Shown one piece after another: positions 43,889 through 54,000 of a DNA stretch of 64,000 nt. How positions within the stretch are numbered: the first letter of the stretch is position 1; every line of letters begins with the position of its first letter. The position numbers and the translations under genes are program-made. The DNA lies in assembly GCA_947623965.1 (NCBI GenBank), contig CANQIF010000004.1:1-64000 (forward strand), in the 5' to 3' direction. The stretch comes from an uncultured Alistipes sp. (lineage in GTDB: Bacteria > Bacteroidota > Bacteroidia > Bacteroidales > Rikenellaceae). The notes under the pieces were generated by a model, which worked only from the letters and a program-made list of their open reading frames with translations, ran no database searches and was not told the DNA's origin.

Positions 43889-44974
43889 CTATTTCGCCTT
43901 CGTCTCGCAATAGGCGCACCGCAGCGTGCCGTCCTCGGCGTAGCGGAAGAGCTGGTCCACGTCCTCGGTCGCCGAGATGCAGCGGCGGTTCGAGCAGGTG
44001 CGGCCGCCCACGACGTACTCACGGTCGAAGACGGGCGTGCGCTCGTAGGGCCGGTTCTCGTCGGCCCATTCGAGCAGTTTGTAGATCAAGGCCATGCGGA
44101 CGAACTTGCCGTTCTCGACCTGCCGGAAGTAGACGGCGCGCGGGTCGTTGTCCACCGAGCGCGCGATCTCGTTTACGCGCGGCAGCGGGTGGAGAATGAT
44201 CATATCCCCGCGGGCTGCGGCGAGCTTCGAGGGGTCGAGCACGAAGCTGTCCTTCACGCGGTCAAACTCCTCCTCGTCGAGAAAGCGCTCCTTCTGCACG
44301 CGGGTCATGTAGAGGATGTCGAGCTCGGGCATCGCCTCCTCCATGGTGCGGACTTCGCGGAATTCGAGGTTCGAGTGGGCCCGCATCTCCTTGAGCATGT
44401 AGGTCGGCAGGCGCAGCTCCTCGGGCGAGATGAGCAGCACGCGGATCCCCTCGCAGCGCGAGAGGGCCTTGATGAGCGAGTGGACCGTGCGGCCGAACTT
44501 CAGGTCGCCGCAGAAGCCGATCGTGAAGTGGTCGAGCCGTCCCTTCTCGCGCTTGATCGTCAGCAGGTCCGTCAGCGTCTGCGTCGGGTGGGCATGACTG
44601 CCGTCGCCGGCGTTGATGACGGGGATGCCGGCATACTGCGACGCCACGAGCGGCGCCCCCTCCTTGTAGTGGCGCATGGCGATGATGTCGGCGAAGCAGC
44701 GGATCACCCGCACCGTATCGGCGACGGTCTCGCCCTTCGAGACCGAGGAGGAGTTGGCATCCGAGAAGCCGATCACCTGCCCGCCCAGCTCGAGCATGGC
44801 GGAGGTGAAGCTCAGACGGGTGCGGGTCGAGGGCTCGTAAAAGAGCGTGGCCAGTTTTTTGCCCTTGCAGGCTTCGCGATAGCGGTCGCGATGGGCGATG
44901 ATGTCCTCGGCAAGGGTCAGGATTTCATGGATTTCCGCCACCGAGAGGTCGGTCGGATCGATTAAATGGCGCAT
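43889..44974 (-). CDS. pyrB: Aspartate carbamoyltransferase with C-terminal PyrI-type zinc domain
   Basis: 361 residues, about 50 longer than normal. The catalytic part is complete: [52 protein letters not shown] and [21 protein letters not shown]. After the last helix (about residue 310) comes [12 protein letters not shown]...LRCAYCETK. Its Cys327, 332, 353 and 356 repeat the C-x4-C / C-x2-C pattern of the zinc domain of the E. coli regulatory subunit PyrI, including the CxxxxCIS and CxYCE details. The nucleotide-binding domain of PyrI is absent. The zinc domain docks onto the catalytic chain in normal ATCase, so here it may stabilise the trimer without allosteric control (inference). Confidence 0.95.
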   Translation of the reverse strand: MRHLIDPTDLSVAEIHEILTLAEDIIAHRDRYREACKGKKLATLFYEPSTRTRLSFTSAMLELGGQVIGFSDANSSSVSKGETVADTVRVIRCFADIIAMRHYKEGAPLVASQYAGIPVINAGDGSHAHPTQTLTDLLTIKREKGRLDHFTIGFCGDLKFGRTVHSLIKALSRCEGIRVLLISPEELRLPTYMLKEMRAHSNLEFREVRTMEEAMPELDILYMTRVQKERFLDEEEFDRVKDSFVLDPSKLAAARGDMIILHPLPRVNEIARSVDNDPRAVYFRQVENGKFVRMALIYKLLEWADENRPYERTPVFDREYVVGGRTCSNRRCISATEDVDQLFRYAEDGTLRCAYCETKAK

Positions 44975-45242
44975 GGGTCTTCGTTATGGATTGATTGTTG
45001 GGTTATCTATCGGAACAGGGCCGCCGGAAGCCGCCGGAGCCCCTCCCGGAGGGCCGACGCCCTGCCCGCCGGGAGGCGGGACAAGGTGCGGCGGGCGGGT
45101 TGCTGCGGAACGCCTCGGCGGAGTGCTGCGGGCCGCCTCAGCGCATGGACGGCCCAGCGGCGTGCGGAGGGCCGGCGACGTGCGGAGGGCCGGCACGCGG
45201 GCGGTTCGGCGACGGGCGACAGGTTGCCGGCGGGCAGCTTTT

Positions 45243-45875
45243 CTACCGCGCCATCCAGCTCTCGTCCGAGGGGTTGTCGCGGAAGCGCAGCAGGCGGGCC
45301 TTGTCCTCGGCCCGGATGTAGCCCTCTTCGGCCGCCACCTCGACCAGCGCGTCGAGGTTCGAGAGCGAATGGTTCGTCACGGCGGCGGCAGCCAGCCGGT
45401 CGAGCCCCTTCTTCATCCCGTAGGTGAAGATCGAGGCGACGCCCAGCACCTCGGCACCCGCCTCGCGCAGCGCCTCGACCACCTCGATGCACGAGCCGGC
45501 GGTCGAGATGAGGTCCTCGATGACGACCACCTTCTGCCCCTTCTCGAGCCGGCCCTCGATCCGGTTGCCGCGGCCGTGGTCCTTGTTGCCCGAGCGGACG
45601 TAGCCCATCGGCAGGTCGAGCAGCGTCGCCGTGATGGCGGCATGGGCGATGCCGGCCGTCGAGGTGCCCATCAGCACCTCGGCCTCGGGATAGTGCGTGC
45701 GGACGATCTCGGCGAGACCCGCCTCGACGTGCTTGCGCACCTCGACAGCCGTCAGCGTCAGCCGGTTGTCGCAATAGATCGGGCTCTTGATGCCGCTGGC
45801 CCAGGTAAACGGCTGTTCGGGGCGCAGGAAGACGGCGCCGATCGACAGCAAATCCTTCGCAATGAGTTTTTCCAT
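45243..45875 (-). CDS. pyrE: Orotate phosphoribosyltransferase
   Basis: 210 residues from the ATG at 45875. [51 protein letters not shown] and the PRPP loop [22 protein letters not shown] are diagnostic. It converts orotate and PRPP to OMP. It lies between the glutaredoxin-like gene and pyrB; the 268 bases before pyrB contain only short GC-rich direct repeats (around 45160-45197). Confidence 0.97.
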   Translation of the reverse strand: MEKLIAKDLLSIGAVFLRPEQPFTWASGIKSPIYCDNRLTLTAVEVRKHVEAGLAEIVRTHYPEAEVLMGTSTAGIAHAAITATLLDLPMGYVRSGNKDHGRGNRIEGRLEKGQKVVVIEDLISTAGSCIEVVEALREAGAEVLGVASIFTYGMKKGLDRLAAAAVTNHSLSNLDALVEVAAEEGYIRAEDKARLLRFRDNPSDESWMAR

Positions 45876-45977
45876 ATCTTTCGTTTTTTCGGTTTTCAGT
45901 TTCATGTCCGGCAGCGGAAAGAGCCGCTTGGGCCCGCCGCACGGGTCTTTCTTTGGGGCAGTATGTCTGCCGGCGCG

Positions 45978-46235
45978 TTACAGCGCCTTGCGCAGCAGCG
46001 GCTCCACCTCGTCGGGATAGATCGCCCCCTCGTGCTCCTTGCGGCCGTCGATGTAGAAGGTCGGCACGTAGTAATAGTCATAGCGGGCCGCGACTTCGGG
46101 CTCCTCCGATTCCTCGACGAGTTCGATCCGGAGATCGGCCAGCTCGGGGTGCGCCGCCCGCACGGCATCGATATAGGCGAAGGCCTTGCGGCAGAAGGGG
46201 CAGTTCTTGAGGTAGAATAGCTGGATGCGTTTCAT
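45978..46235 (-). CDS. Glutaredoxin-like thiol protein
   Basis: 85 residues with thioredoxin fold: strand MKRIQLFYLKN, active site CPFC, a helix, then YYYVPTFYIDGRKEHEG with the conserved cis-Pro. It probably reduces disulfides or senses redox state in the cytoplasm. It lies between pyrF and pyrE, 102 bases before pyrE and 114 after pyrF, in the same orientation, so it is probably co-transcribed. Its partner is unknown; a link to the Fe-S protein PyrK is only speculation. Confidence 0.88.
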   Translation of the reverse strand: MKRIQLFYLKNCPFCRKAFAYIDAVRAAHPELADLRIELVEESEEPEVAARYDYYYVPTFYIDGRKEHEGAIYPDEVEPLLRKAL

Positions 46236-46349
46236 ATCTTTTGTTTTTTATCGGTTCCGGACCGGCGGTTTATGCCGGGAGCGCAAGGGGGCAGGCACGG
46301 AGGCAGACGCAGGCATAGTCATGGAACCGGTCGCAGGAACGACCCGGCG

Positions 46350-47060
46350 CTACTCGCCGAGGAACTCCCGGACACAGCGCCGGTAGGCGGCGACGGGATC
46401 GGCGGCGGCCGTGATCGGGCGTCCCACGACGATGAAGTCCGAACCGATCTCGCGGGCCCGGGCCGGGGTCGTGACGCGCACCTGGTCGGCCACGTCGCCG
46501 TCGGCGAAGCGCACGCCGGGCGTGACGGTCAGGAACTCCCTGCCGCAGGCTTCATGAACCATGCCGGCTTCGAGCGGCGAGCAGACCACGCCGTCGAGAC
46601 CCGCCTCGCGCGTGTTGCGGGCGTACTGCACGATCGTCTCGCCGATCGAGGCGTCGATGAGCAGTTCGCGGCGCATGCGCTCCTCGCTCGTCGAGGTAAG
46701 CTGCGTGACGGCGATCAGCAGCGGCCGCGTGCCGTCCGGGCGGGTCAGCCCCTCGCGGGCGGCCCTCATCATCTCGATCGTGCCGGCTGCATGGACGTTG
46801 CACATGTCCACGTCGAAGCGCGAAAGGACGGCCATCGCCTTGCGGACCGTGTTGGGTATGTCGTGCAGTTTCAGATCGAGGAAGATGCGGTGGCCGCGGC
46901 GCTTGATCTCGCGCACGATCGCGGGGCCTTCGGCATAGTAGAGCTCCATGCCGATCTTGAGAAAGGGTTTGCGGGCCTCTTCCTCGAAAAGATCGAGGAA
47001 ACGGAAGGTGTCCTCCGCCGACTTGAAGTCGCAGGCGATGATGACGTCGTGTTGTTGCAT
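46350..47060 (-). CDS. pyrF: Orotidine 5'-phosphate decarboxylase
   Basis: 236 residues from the ATG at 47060. [20 protein letters not shown], the catalytic signature [17 protein letters not shown] (Asp-Lys-x-x-Asp), TPGVRF and [20 protein letters not shown] identify the short class. It decarboxylates OMP to UMP, the last step of the pathway. Repeat cluster H separates it from pyrD. Confidence 0.97.
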   Translation of the reverse strand: MQQHDVIIACDFKSAEDTFRFLDLFEEEARKPFLKIGMELYYAEGPAIVREIKRRGHRIFLDLKLHDIPNTVRKAMAVLSRFDVDMCNVHAAGTIEMMRAAREGLTRPDGTRPLLIAVTQLTSTSEERMRRELLIDASIGETIVQYARNTREAGLDGVVCSPLEAGMVHEACGREFLTVTPGVRFADGDVADQVRVTTPARAREIGSDFIVVGRPITAAADPVAAYRRCVREFLGE

Positions 47061-47144
47061 AGCTTGTTCTGCTTGTTTTTTGTTCGTTTTCGTTCGGGGC
47101 GGCTGTGGGGCTTTGTTGCACCGGATCAATCGAGCAGCGATCGG

Positions 47145-47620
47145 CGGGCCGCAACCTTATTTCGGTCCGTCAGGACCATGCACCATTTTTAATTTTTCAT
47201 TTTGAACTTTTAACTTGCGGTTTCCACGAAACCGCCGCAGCCCGCAGCCGCCCCCCCCGGCGGAGGGCTGCTCCTTTTCGTCGCAGGCCCGTCCGCTCGG
47301 CTGCAGGCTGGCTTTTGCGTAGGAATCGACCTCGCAAGAGGTCGGCGGGCCGCAGCTTCGCCCCGCGTAAGCCCGATGCCCGCTTACCGCTCGGCTGCGG
47401 GCTGGTTCCGAGTTGGGGCTGGTCCGTCAGGACCGAGCGGGCCGCAGCCACCCCAGGCGGAGGGCTGCTCCTCTAAAGTTGCAAACCCCTCTGCTCGGCT
47501 GCGGGCTGGGGCCGAGTTAGGGCCGGTCCGTCAGGACCGAGCGGGCCGCAGCCTCGGCGCGCGGAGGCCCGCTGCTCCTATATGTCGCAAGCGTCCTCCG
47601 CAGGCTGCAGCCCGAGGAAG
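47145..47620 (-). repeat. Mosaic hairpin repeat cluster H
   Basis: About four units in reverse orientation (same sense as the pyr genes). Seen: CCGCCGCAGCCCGCAGCCGC, CCCGTCCGCTCGGCTGCAGG, GCGGGCCGCAGCCTCGGCGC and GTCCTCCGCAGGCTGCAGCC. Variable stems include CGGTTTC-CAC-GAAACCG, GACCTC-GCAA-GAGGTC and CGGTCC-TGAC-GGACCG (complement), the last twice. It lies between pyrD and pyrF; no gene. Confidence 0.87.
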
Positions 47621-47655
47621 CAGCGCCGCTTTCTCCTCTCCGCTCGGCGCATCCG

Positions 47656-48570
47656 CTACTCCACGCAGCCGATAATATCCTGCAGCCGTTCGATGCCGAG
47701 GCGCTCCATTTCAGCGGGCAGCGTCTCGACGATCCGTTTCGAGGCATAGGGGTCGCGCAGGTTGGCGGCACCCACCTCGACGGCCGTGGCGCCGGCCATC
47801 ATCATCTCGATGACGTCGTGCGCCGTCTCGACACCGCCGCAGCCGATCACGGGAACCCGGCAGGCCCGGGCCGCCTGGTAGACCATGCGCACGGCCACGG
47901 GGAAGATCGCCGGGCCCGAGAAGCCGCCCATCGTGTTGGCGATGACGGGACGGCGGCGCTGCGTGTCGATGCGCATGCCCAGCATCGTATTGATGAGGCA
48001 AAGTCCGTCGGCACCCGCCTCCTCGCAGGCGCGGGCGATCGCGACGATATCGGTCACGTTGGGCGAAAGCTTGATGTAGACCGGCTTGGTCGTCACAGCC
48101 TTCACGGCCCGCGTCACCGCCGCGGCCGCCTCGGGCGAGGTGCCGAACGACATGCCGCCGTGCCGCACGTTGGGGCACGAGATGTTCACCTCGATGAGCC
48201 CCACCTGCTCCTCGCGGTCGATCCGTTCGCAGCAGTAGGCGTACTCCTCGATCGAGAAGCCCGAGATGTTGGCAATCACCGGCTTGTGAAAATAGCGCTT
48301 CATGCGGGGCAGCTCCTCGGCGATCACGCGGTCGATGCCCGGGTTCTGCAGCCCGACGGCATTGATCATCCCCGCGCGGCATTCGGCGATGCGCGGCGTG
48401 GGATTGCCGAAGCGCTCCTCGCGCGTCGTTCCCTTGAAGGAAAAGGTGCCCAGTATATTGATGTCGTAGAAATCCTTGAATTCGTTGCCGAATCCGAAGG
48501 TTCCGCTGGCCGGGATGACCGGATTGTCCAGCCGCCAGCCGCTCAGGACGACCGATGTGTCTGCATTCAT
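47656..48570 (-). CDS. pyrD: Dihydroorotate dehydrogenase B, catalytic subunit
   Basis: 304 residues. SGWRLDNPVIPASGTFGFGNEF, the catalytic Cys in VNISCPNVRHGG, IKLSPNVTDIVAIARACEEAG and VIGCGGVETAHDVIEMMMAGA are class 1B features. It oxidises dihydroorotate and passes electrons through PyrK to NAD+. Its ATG overlaps the stop of the MT-A70 methyltransferase (ATGA), so its translation is probably coupled to that gene rather than to pyrK, its usual neighbour. Confidence 0.97.
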   Translation of the reverse strand: MNADTSVVLSGWRLDNPVIPASGTFGFGNEFKDFYDINILGTFSFKGTTREERFGNPTPRIAECRAGMINAVGLQNPGIDRVIAEELPRMKRYFHKPVIANISGFSIEEYAYCCERIDREEQVGLIEVNISCPNVRHGGMSFGTSPEAAAAVTRAVKAVTTKPVYIKLSPNVTDIVAIARACEEAGADGLCLINTMLGMRIDTQRRRPVIANTMGGFSGPAIFPVAVRMVYQAARACRVPVIGCGGVETAHDVIEMMMAGATAVEVGAANLRDPYASKRIVETLPAEMERLGIERLQDIIGCVE

Positions 48571-49220
48571 AAACTCATATCATTCTTTGCGACCGTATGA
48601 TTCGCATAGGTATTCCAGTCCGGTTCATAATCATCGGTGGCCTGATTGCCCCACATATCCCAACCAGGACGGCATCCCCGTGCAAACAATTCCAAGAACG
48701 GGGCTGGAGAACAATGCTCGATCAATGAAATGAACTCATCGGGTTTTCTCGAATGCTCCCTTTTAATCGATCGGATCAAGTTCACCTGCGATCTTCCGGC
48801 ATCCAAAGTTCGATTCTTATCCCCCTTTATACCGAACAACAGGATTTCCGTTACATTTCGAAAATAAAATCCGACACCCCGGCCGTCGGGCATTCCATCC
48901 TTCCGGACTTTTTCCCAAATAATATTCGTTTTGTATTCGAACCCCCATGCTTTCATGACCTCCAAACCCTCCGGAAGCAAAGCATTGGGAATCCATAAAT
49001 ACAGATGGCTCTTTTCCGCTGCGACGTCGGAAACAGGCAGCTGTTTTATCTCCTCCAGCGTCATTGTTCCATAGCGGGAAAGCCGTTTGTGCTCGGGCGC
49101 GACCTTGCCCGTCCGATTCTGAAACTGCCAGGGAGGATCCGCATAGATTGTTCTGTAGACTTTCCCTGCCGTATATTGCTTGAACGAATCTATCGTACGC
49201 TCCAATTCATCCTGCTTCAT
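48567..49220 (-). CDS. MT-A70-family DNA adenine methyltransferase of an R-M pair
   Basis: 217 residues. IYADPPWQF carries the DPPW catalytic motif (about residues 28-31), followed by LYLWIPNALLPEGLEVMKAWGFEY and VGFYFRNVTEILLFGIKG typical of MT-A70 N6-adenine methyltransferases (M.MunI type). It should use S-adenosylmethionine to protect the sites of the endonuclease encoded 13 bases upstream. Its composition is distinctly more AT-rich than the pyr genes around it, a sign of transfer. Its stop overlaps the pyrD start. MT-A70 proteins can also be phage or solitary enzymes, but the paired nuclease favours R-M. Confidence 0.9.
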   Translation of the reverse strand: MKQDELERTIDSFKQYTAGKVYRTIYADPPWQFQNRTGKVAPEHKRLSRYGTMTLEEIKQLPVSDVAAEKSHLYLWIPNALLPEGLEVMKAWGFEYKTNIIWEKVRKDGMPDGRGVGFYFRNVTEILLFGIKGDKNRTLDAGRSQVNLIRSIKREHSRKPDEFISLIEHCSPAPFLELFARGCRPGWDMWGNQATDDYEPDWNTYANHTVAKNDMSL

Positions 49221-49233
49221 ATTTCATAGTCGT

Positions 49234-49890
49234 TTACGCATGACTTTCTAATTCCGACAGCAAAACCGGGCAACCTCCATTCCGGCGGGATTTCAATCTG
49301 TATTCCAATTTACCCATCCACGTCGTACTCGCTCCATATTTCGAGATCAGCGGCTTTCCTTGATCATCGGAAATTTTTTTGAAAAGATCGTTCAACTCCT
49401 CCGATCTGGTAACGATAATTCCCACTTCGATCAATCCGCAATCGAAATAGGTACACATGGCAAGCAAATCCCGATCGAATGTTTGATCTTTGCTGTTCCA
49501 TTCCAAATCAAAGGCGACCTTATCTTTGATAAAATCGATGTTGTGACCATCGATATATCCGCGTATGACCTTTTCGTCGTTTGGAGTGTCGGCGAAACGG
49601 CCTCTTTGAGCCGCTTTTCTCGGATAAATTTTTACCAGCAAATCACCCGTAATTCTAATCTCGCGCCAACCTAAAGGATATAAGACCTCATCGAATTTTT
49701 CAGGTATCGCCGTTTCATTGCCCCCTGAGGCTTTCAAATCGGCGACGGAAATCGACAGCCGCTCCAAGCAATCCTGCAATTCGTTCCATGCCTCGGGATA
49801 TGCTTCATTCAAGATTTCCAGTGCATGGCCGTAATTGTGAAACTCGAACCTATCGAATAAATTCGCTCTTATGTATTTCGTATACTCCAT
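49234..49890 (-). CDS. BglII/BstYI-like type II restriction endonuclease
   Basis: 218 residues, the size of BglII-family enzymes. YIRANLFDRFEFHNYGHALEILNEAYP at the N-terminus and the core DGHNIDF...KVAFDLEWNSKDQTFDRDLLA, followed by FDCGLIEVGIIVTRSEEL and KYGASTTWMGKLEYRL, fit the BglII/BstYI fold. Glu130 and Asn132 (E-W-N) correspond to the E-x-Q/N of this variant PD-(D/E)xK site, with Asp119 or Asp123 as the other ligand (the spacing does not match BglII exactly). It would cut a palindromic site, possibly related to AGATCT. It has its own promoter and is AT-rich like its methyltransferase. Confidence 0.85.
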   Translation of the reverse strand: MEYTKYIRANLFDRFEFHNYGHALEILNEAYPEAWNELQDCLERLSISVADLKASGGNETAIPEKFDEVLYPLGWREIRITGDLLVKIYPRKAAQRGRFADTPNDEKVIRGYIDGHNIDFIKDKVAFDLEWNSKDQTFDRDLLAMCTYFDCGLIEVGIIVTRSEELNDLFKKISDDQGKPLISKYGASTTWMGKLEYRLKSRRNGGCPVLLSELESHA

Positions 49891-49915
49891 CTATTCAAGT
49901 TTTCAAGCTCCAAGG

Positions 49916-49946
49916 CAAAAATAAAGATAAGTTTTTGTTTCTGCAA
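49916..49946 (-). promoter_or_regulatory. Promoter of restriction-modification pair
   Basis: On the minus strand TTG (complement of 49944-49946), 20 bases, then TATTTTTG (complement of 49916-49923), 25 bases before the endonuclease start. It lies in an AT-rich 111-base gap after pyrK and may also drive pyrD. Confidence 0.7.
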
Positions 49947-50001
49947 TCTGCCTCTATCTTTATCGAGACAACAACAAGCTACGGCGCCGCCCGCCGCCGC
50001 A

Positions 50002-50742
50002 TTACCAAATCACTTCGCTCTTTTCGAAGACGGGGCCCTCCTTGCAGACGCGTTTCGTTCCCTGCTTCGTCCGGCACGAGCAGCCCATGCAGGCACCGAA
50101 GCCGCAGCCCATGCGCTCCTCGAACGAGAGCTGCCCCTCCTGCTCCACCGTATCGCACAGCGCCCGCAGCATCGGCAGCGGCCCGCAGGCGTAGAAGTAG
50201 CCGAAGTCGGGCACCCGCTCCGCAATGGCCGTCGTCACGAAGCCCTTTACGCCGCGCGAGCCGTCGGCCGTCGCGACGACCGTCGTGCAGCCCAGCCGCT
50301 CGAACTCGTCGGCATAGAAGATCTCCGCGGCGGTGTTGAAGCCTAAGACGACCGTCACGCGGCGGCTGGCGGCCAGAAGCGCCTTTGCCAGTCCGTAAAG
50401 GGGCGGCACCCCCACCCCGCCGCCGACGAGCAGCGTATGCGCCGCCGCCTTCGCCGTGTCGAAGCCGTTGCCGAGCCCCGTCAGCAGGTCGAGCCGTTCA
50501 CCGGGCTGCATGGCAGCCATCTGGCGCGTGCCCTCGCCGACTACCTTGTAAATCAAGGTGACGGTCCGTTCGTCCGCGTCGCAGACCGAGATCGGCCGCC
50601 GCAGGAAACGCCCTTCGAGGGCGATATCGACGAACTGACCCGGGCGGGTGATCCACTGCGTATCGCCTTCGAGCACGAGGCGCCACACCGCATCCGTCAG
50701 CGGTTCATTCCGGAGAATCGTATAGATCACATTCTTGTACAT
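50002..50742 (-). CDS. pyrK: Dihydroorotate dehydrogenase B, electron-transfer subunit
   Basis: 246 residues. The FAD-binding part has RPGQFVDIALEGRFLRRPISVCD, the NAD-binding part HTLLVGGGVGVPPLYGLAKALL and YACGPLPMLRALC, and the C-terminus a 2Fe-2S motif C-x4-C-x2-C...C (CGFGACMGCSC, then VCKEGPVF). It carries electrons from PyrD to NAD+. pyrK and pyrD are normally adjacent; here an R-M pair of about 1.4 kb lies between them. carB is upstream beyond repeat cluster I. Confidence 0.97.
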   Translation of the reverse strand: MYKNVIYTILRNEPLTDAVWRLVLEGDTQWITRPGQFVDIALEGRFLRRPISVCDADERTVTLIYKVVGEGTRQMAAMQPGERLDLLTGLGNGFDTAKAAAHTLLVGGGVGVPPLYGLAKALLAASRRVTVVLGFNTAAEIFYADEFERLGCTTVVATADGSRGVKGFVTTAIAERVPDFGYFYACGPLPMLRALCDTVEQEGQLSFEERMGCGFGACMGCSCRTKQGTKRVCKEGPVFEKSEVIW

Positions 50743-50811
50743 GCCTGTTTCTCTTTTCCAATCGGTCTGGTACGGCTTCGGCGAAACCGCAAATCCATGA
50801 TTCTAAATTAA

Positions 50812-51055
50812 ATTCGGGTCGCAGCCTGCGGAGGACTGCTCGACGCGGACCTGCGGGACGCGAGCTGCAGCCCTCCGCCGCCCCAGGCTGCGGCCCGCTC
50901 GGTCCTGACGGACCGCTCCAAACCGAGGCGCGCCCGCAGCCGAGCGGATGGGCTTGCGACGTTAAGGAGCAGCCCTCCGCCCGGGGGCGGCTGCGGGCTG
51001 CCGACGTCTCCGACGTCGAGTTTGCGGCAAAACATCTCGGCAAGAGCCGGTCCGC
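50812..51055 (+). repeat. Mosaic hairpin repeat cluster I (minimal array)
   Basis: The clearest two-unit array: head TCGCAGCCTGCGGAGGAC, body CAGCCCTCCGCCGCCCCAGG, variable stem CGGTCC-TGAC-GGACCG, second head CCCGCAGCCGAGCGGATGGG, body GCAGCCCTCCGCCCGGGGGC, second variable stem CGACGT-CTC-CGACGTCG, tail TTTGCGGCAAAACATCTCGG. It lies between carB and pyrK, antisense to them. Non-coding. Confidence 0.9.
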
Positions 51056-51080
51056 CTCTCCGAAAGCCGCCTGCCCCGCC

Positions 51081-54000
51081 CTACTTCGCGTCGATCGTCG
51101 AGACTCGCAGCGTGATCTCCTCCAGCACGTCCAGCAGCACGCGCACCGTTTCGAGCGCCGTGAAGACCGTCACGTTGTTCTCGACGGCCGTGCGGCGGAT
51201 CTCGTAGCCGTCCAGCCGCGTGTTGTGCTGGTTGATGTCGATCGTGTTGATGACGTAGCTCACGTGGCCCTGCCGCAGCGCGTCGATGATCTCCGAGGAG
51301 CCCTCGCGCAGCTTGCGGCGCGTGCGGGTGCGGATGCCGTGCTTGCGCAGGTACTCCGCCGTGCCGGTCGTCGCCTCGATGTTGAAGCCGAGGTCGTAGA
51401 AGCGGCGGATGAGCGGCAGCGCCGCCGGCTTGTCCGGATCGGCGATCGTCACGAAGATCGTCCCGTAGTTCGAGACGTTCATCCCCGTCGCCTGCAGCGC
51501 CTTGTAGAGCGCGCGCGTCAGCTTGTCGTCGTAGCCGATCGCCTCGCCCGTCGATTTCATCTCGGGCGAGAGGTAGGAATCCATGCCGCGGATCTTGGCG
51601 AACGAGAAGGCCGGCGCCTTGACGTACCAGCGCGTCTTCTCCTTGCCGTAGACCTCCGTGATCCCCTGCTCGCGCAGCGAGCGGCCCAGGATCACCTGCG
51701 TGGCGATGTGGGCCATCGGCACGCCCGTCGATTTCGAGAGGAAGGGCACCGTGCGCGACGAACGCGGGTTGACCTCGATGACATAGACCTCGTCGTCGGC
51801 ATCGACGATGAACTGGATGTTATACAACCCCACGATGCCGATCCGCAAACCGAGGCGCACCGTGTAGTCGATGATCTTCGCACGCGCATGCTGCGAGACG
51901 CTGAAGGTCGGGTAGACGCTGATCGAGTCGCCCGAGTGGATGCCCGTGCGCTCGACATGCTCCATGATGCCGGGGATGAAGACGTCCCTGCCGTCGCAGA
52001 TGGCATCCACCTCCAGCTCCTTGCCCATGATGTAGCGGTCGACCAGCACCGGCGAATCGACGTTCACCTCGACGGCCGTCTGGAGGTAGTGGCGCAGGCG
52101 CTCCTCGTTCGAGACGATCTGCATGGCGCGGCCGCCCAGCACGTAGCTCGGGCGCACCAGCACCGGATAGCCGATGCGGGCCGCGGCGCGCACGCCGGCC
52201 TCGATGTCCGTCACCGCCTCGGCCTCGGGCTGCGGAATCCCCAGCTCCTCCATGATCTTCTCGAAGCAGCCGCGGTCCTCGGCGTTGCGGATCGCCTCGC
52301 AGTCCGTGCCGATGATGGGCACGCCCAGCTGCGCCAGCGGCTCGGCCAAGTTGATGGCCGTCTGGCCGCCCAGCGAGACGACGATCGCCTTCGGCCGCTC
52401 GAGGTGCAGGACGTTCATCACATCCTCGACCGTCAGCGGCTCGAAGTAGAGCTTGTCGCTGGTCGTGTAGTCGGTCGAGACGGTCTCGGGATTGTTGTTG
52501 ATGATGATCGCCTCGTAGCCCGCCTCGCGGATCGACCAGATGGCATGCACGGTCGAATAGTCGAACTCGACGCCCTGGCCGATGCGGATCGGCCCCGAGC
52601 CGAGCACCACGATCTTCTCCCGGCCGCTCACCACCGATTCGTTCTCCTCCTCGTAGGTCGAGTAGAAGTAGGGAACGTAGGAGTCGAACTCGCCGCCGCA
52701 CGTGTCGATCATCTTGTAGACGGGGAAGATGCCGTGCTCGCGGCGCAGGAGGTAGAGGTCGTGTTCGCTCATGCCCCACAGCTGCCCGATGTACTTGTCG
52801 CCGAAGCCCATGCGCTTGGCGTCGCGCAGCGTCTCGATGTCGCCCTTGTGCGCGCGGACGACCTGCTCCATCTCGACGATGTTCTTGAACTTGTCGAGGA
52901 AGAACATGTCGATCTTCGTGTTGTTGTAGATCATCACCAGATCGACCCCGTTGCGGATCAGCTGCGCGATGGCGTACAACCGGTCGTCGGTGGCATCCTT
53001 GATGTAGGCGAGCAGTTCGTCGTTCGACCAGTTGTCGAACTTGCGGTGGTAGATGTGGCAGACGCCCGTTTCGAGCGAGCGCACCGCCTTGAGCAGCGAC
53101 TCCTCCATCGTGCGGCCGATGGCCATCACCTCGCCCGTCGCCTTCATCTGCGTGCCGAGCTTGTTCGAGGCGTCGGAGAACTTGTCGAAGGGGAAGCGCG
53201 CCACCTTCGTCACGACGTAGTCGAGCGTCGGCTCGAACGAGGCGGGCGTATTGGCGATGCGGATTTCGTCGAGCGTGAGGCCCACGGCGATCTTGGCGCT
53301 CACGCGGGCGATCGGGAAGCCCGAGGCCTTCGAGGCGAGGGCCGACGAACGCGACACGCGCGGGTTGACCTCGATCAGGTAGTACTGGAACGAGAGCGGA
53401 TCCAGGGCGAACTGCACGTTGCAGCCCCCCTCGATCTTCAGCTCGCGGATGATCTTGAGGGCCGACGAGCGCAGCATCTGGAACTCGCGGTTGGTCAGCG
53501 TCTGGCAGGGGGCCACGACGATCGAGTCGCCCGTGTGGATGCCCACCGGATCGACGTTCTCCATCGAGCAGATGGCGATGGCCGTGTCGTTGCAGTCGCG
53601 CATCACCTCGAACTCGATCTCCTTGTAGCCCTTGATGCTCTTCTCGATGAGCACCTGGTGCACGGGCGAGAGGAAAAGGGCGTTGCGCATCATCTCGCGC
53701 AGTTCGGCCTCCGTATCGACGAAGCCGCCGCCCGTGCCGCCCAGCGTGAAGGCGGGGCGCAGCACCACGGGGTAGCCGATCTCGGCGGCGATCTTGACCC
53801 CCTCGTCGATCGAGGTGGCGACGGCCGACGGCAGCACCGGCTCGCCCAACGACTGGCAGAGCTCCTTGAAGAGCTCGCGGTCCTCGGCGCGCTCGATCGA
53901 GGAGAAGCTCGTGCCGAGAATCTCGACCTGACACTCCTCGAGGATGCCCTTCTTGGCGAGCTGCACGGCCAAGTTCAGCCCCGTCTGTCCGCCGAGCCCC

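Noticed and set aside
44975..45242. Extra gene between pyrE and pyrB
   Set aside because: Only low-complexity GC-rich frames with short direct repeats and no start or domain.
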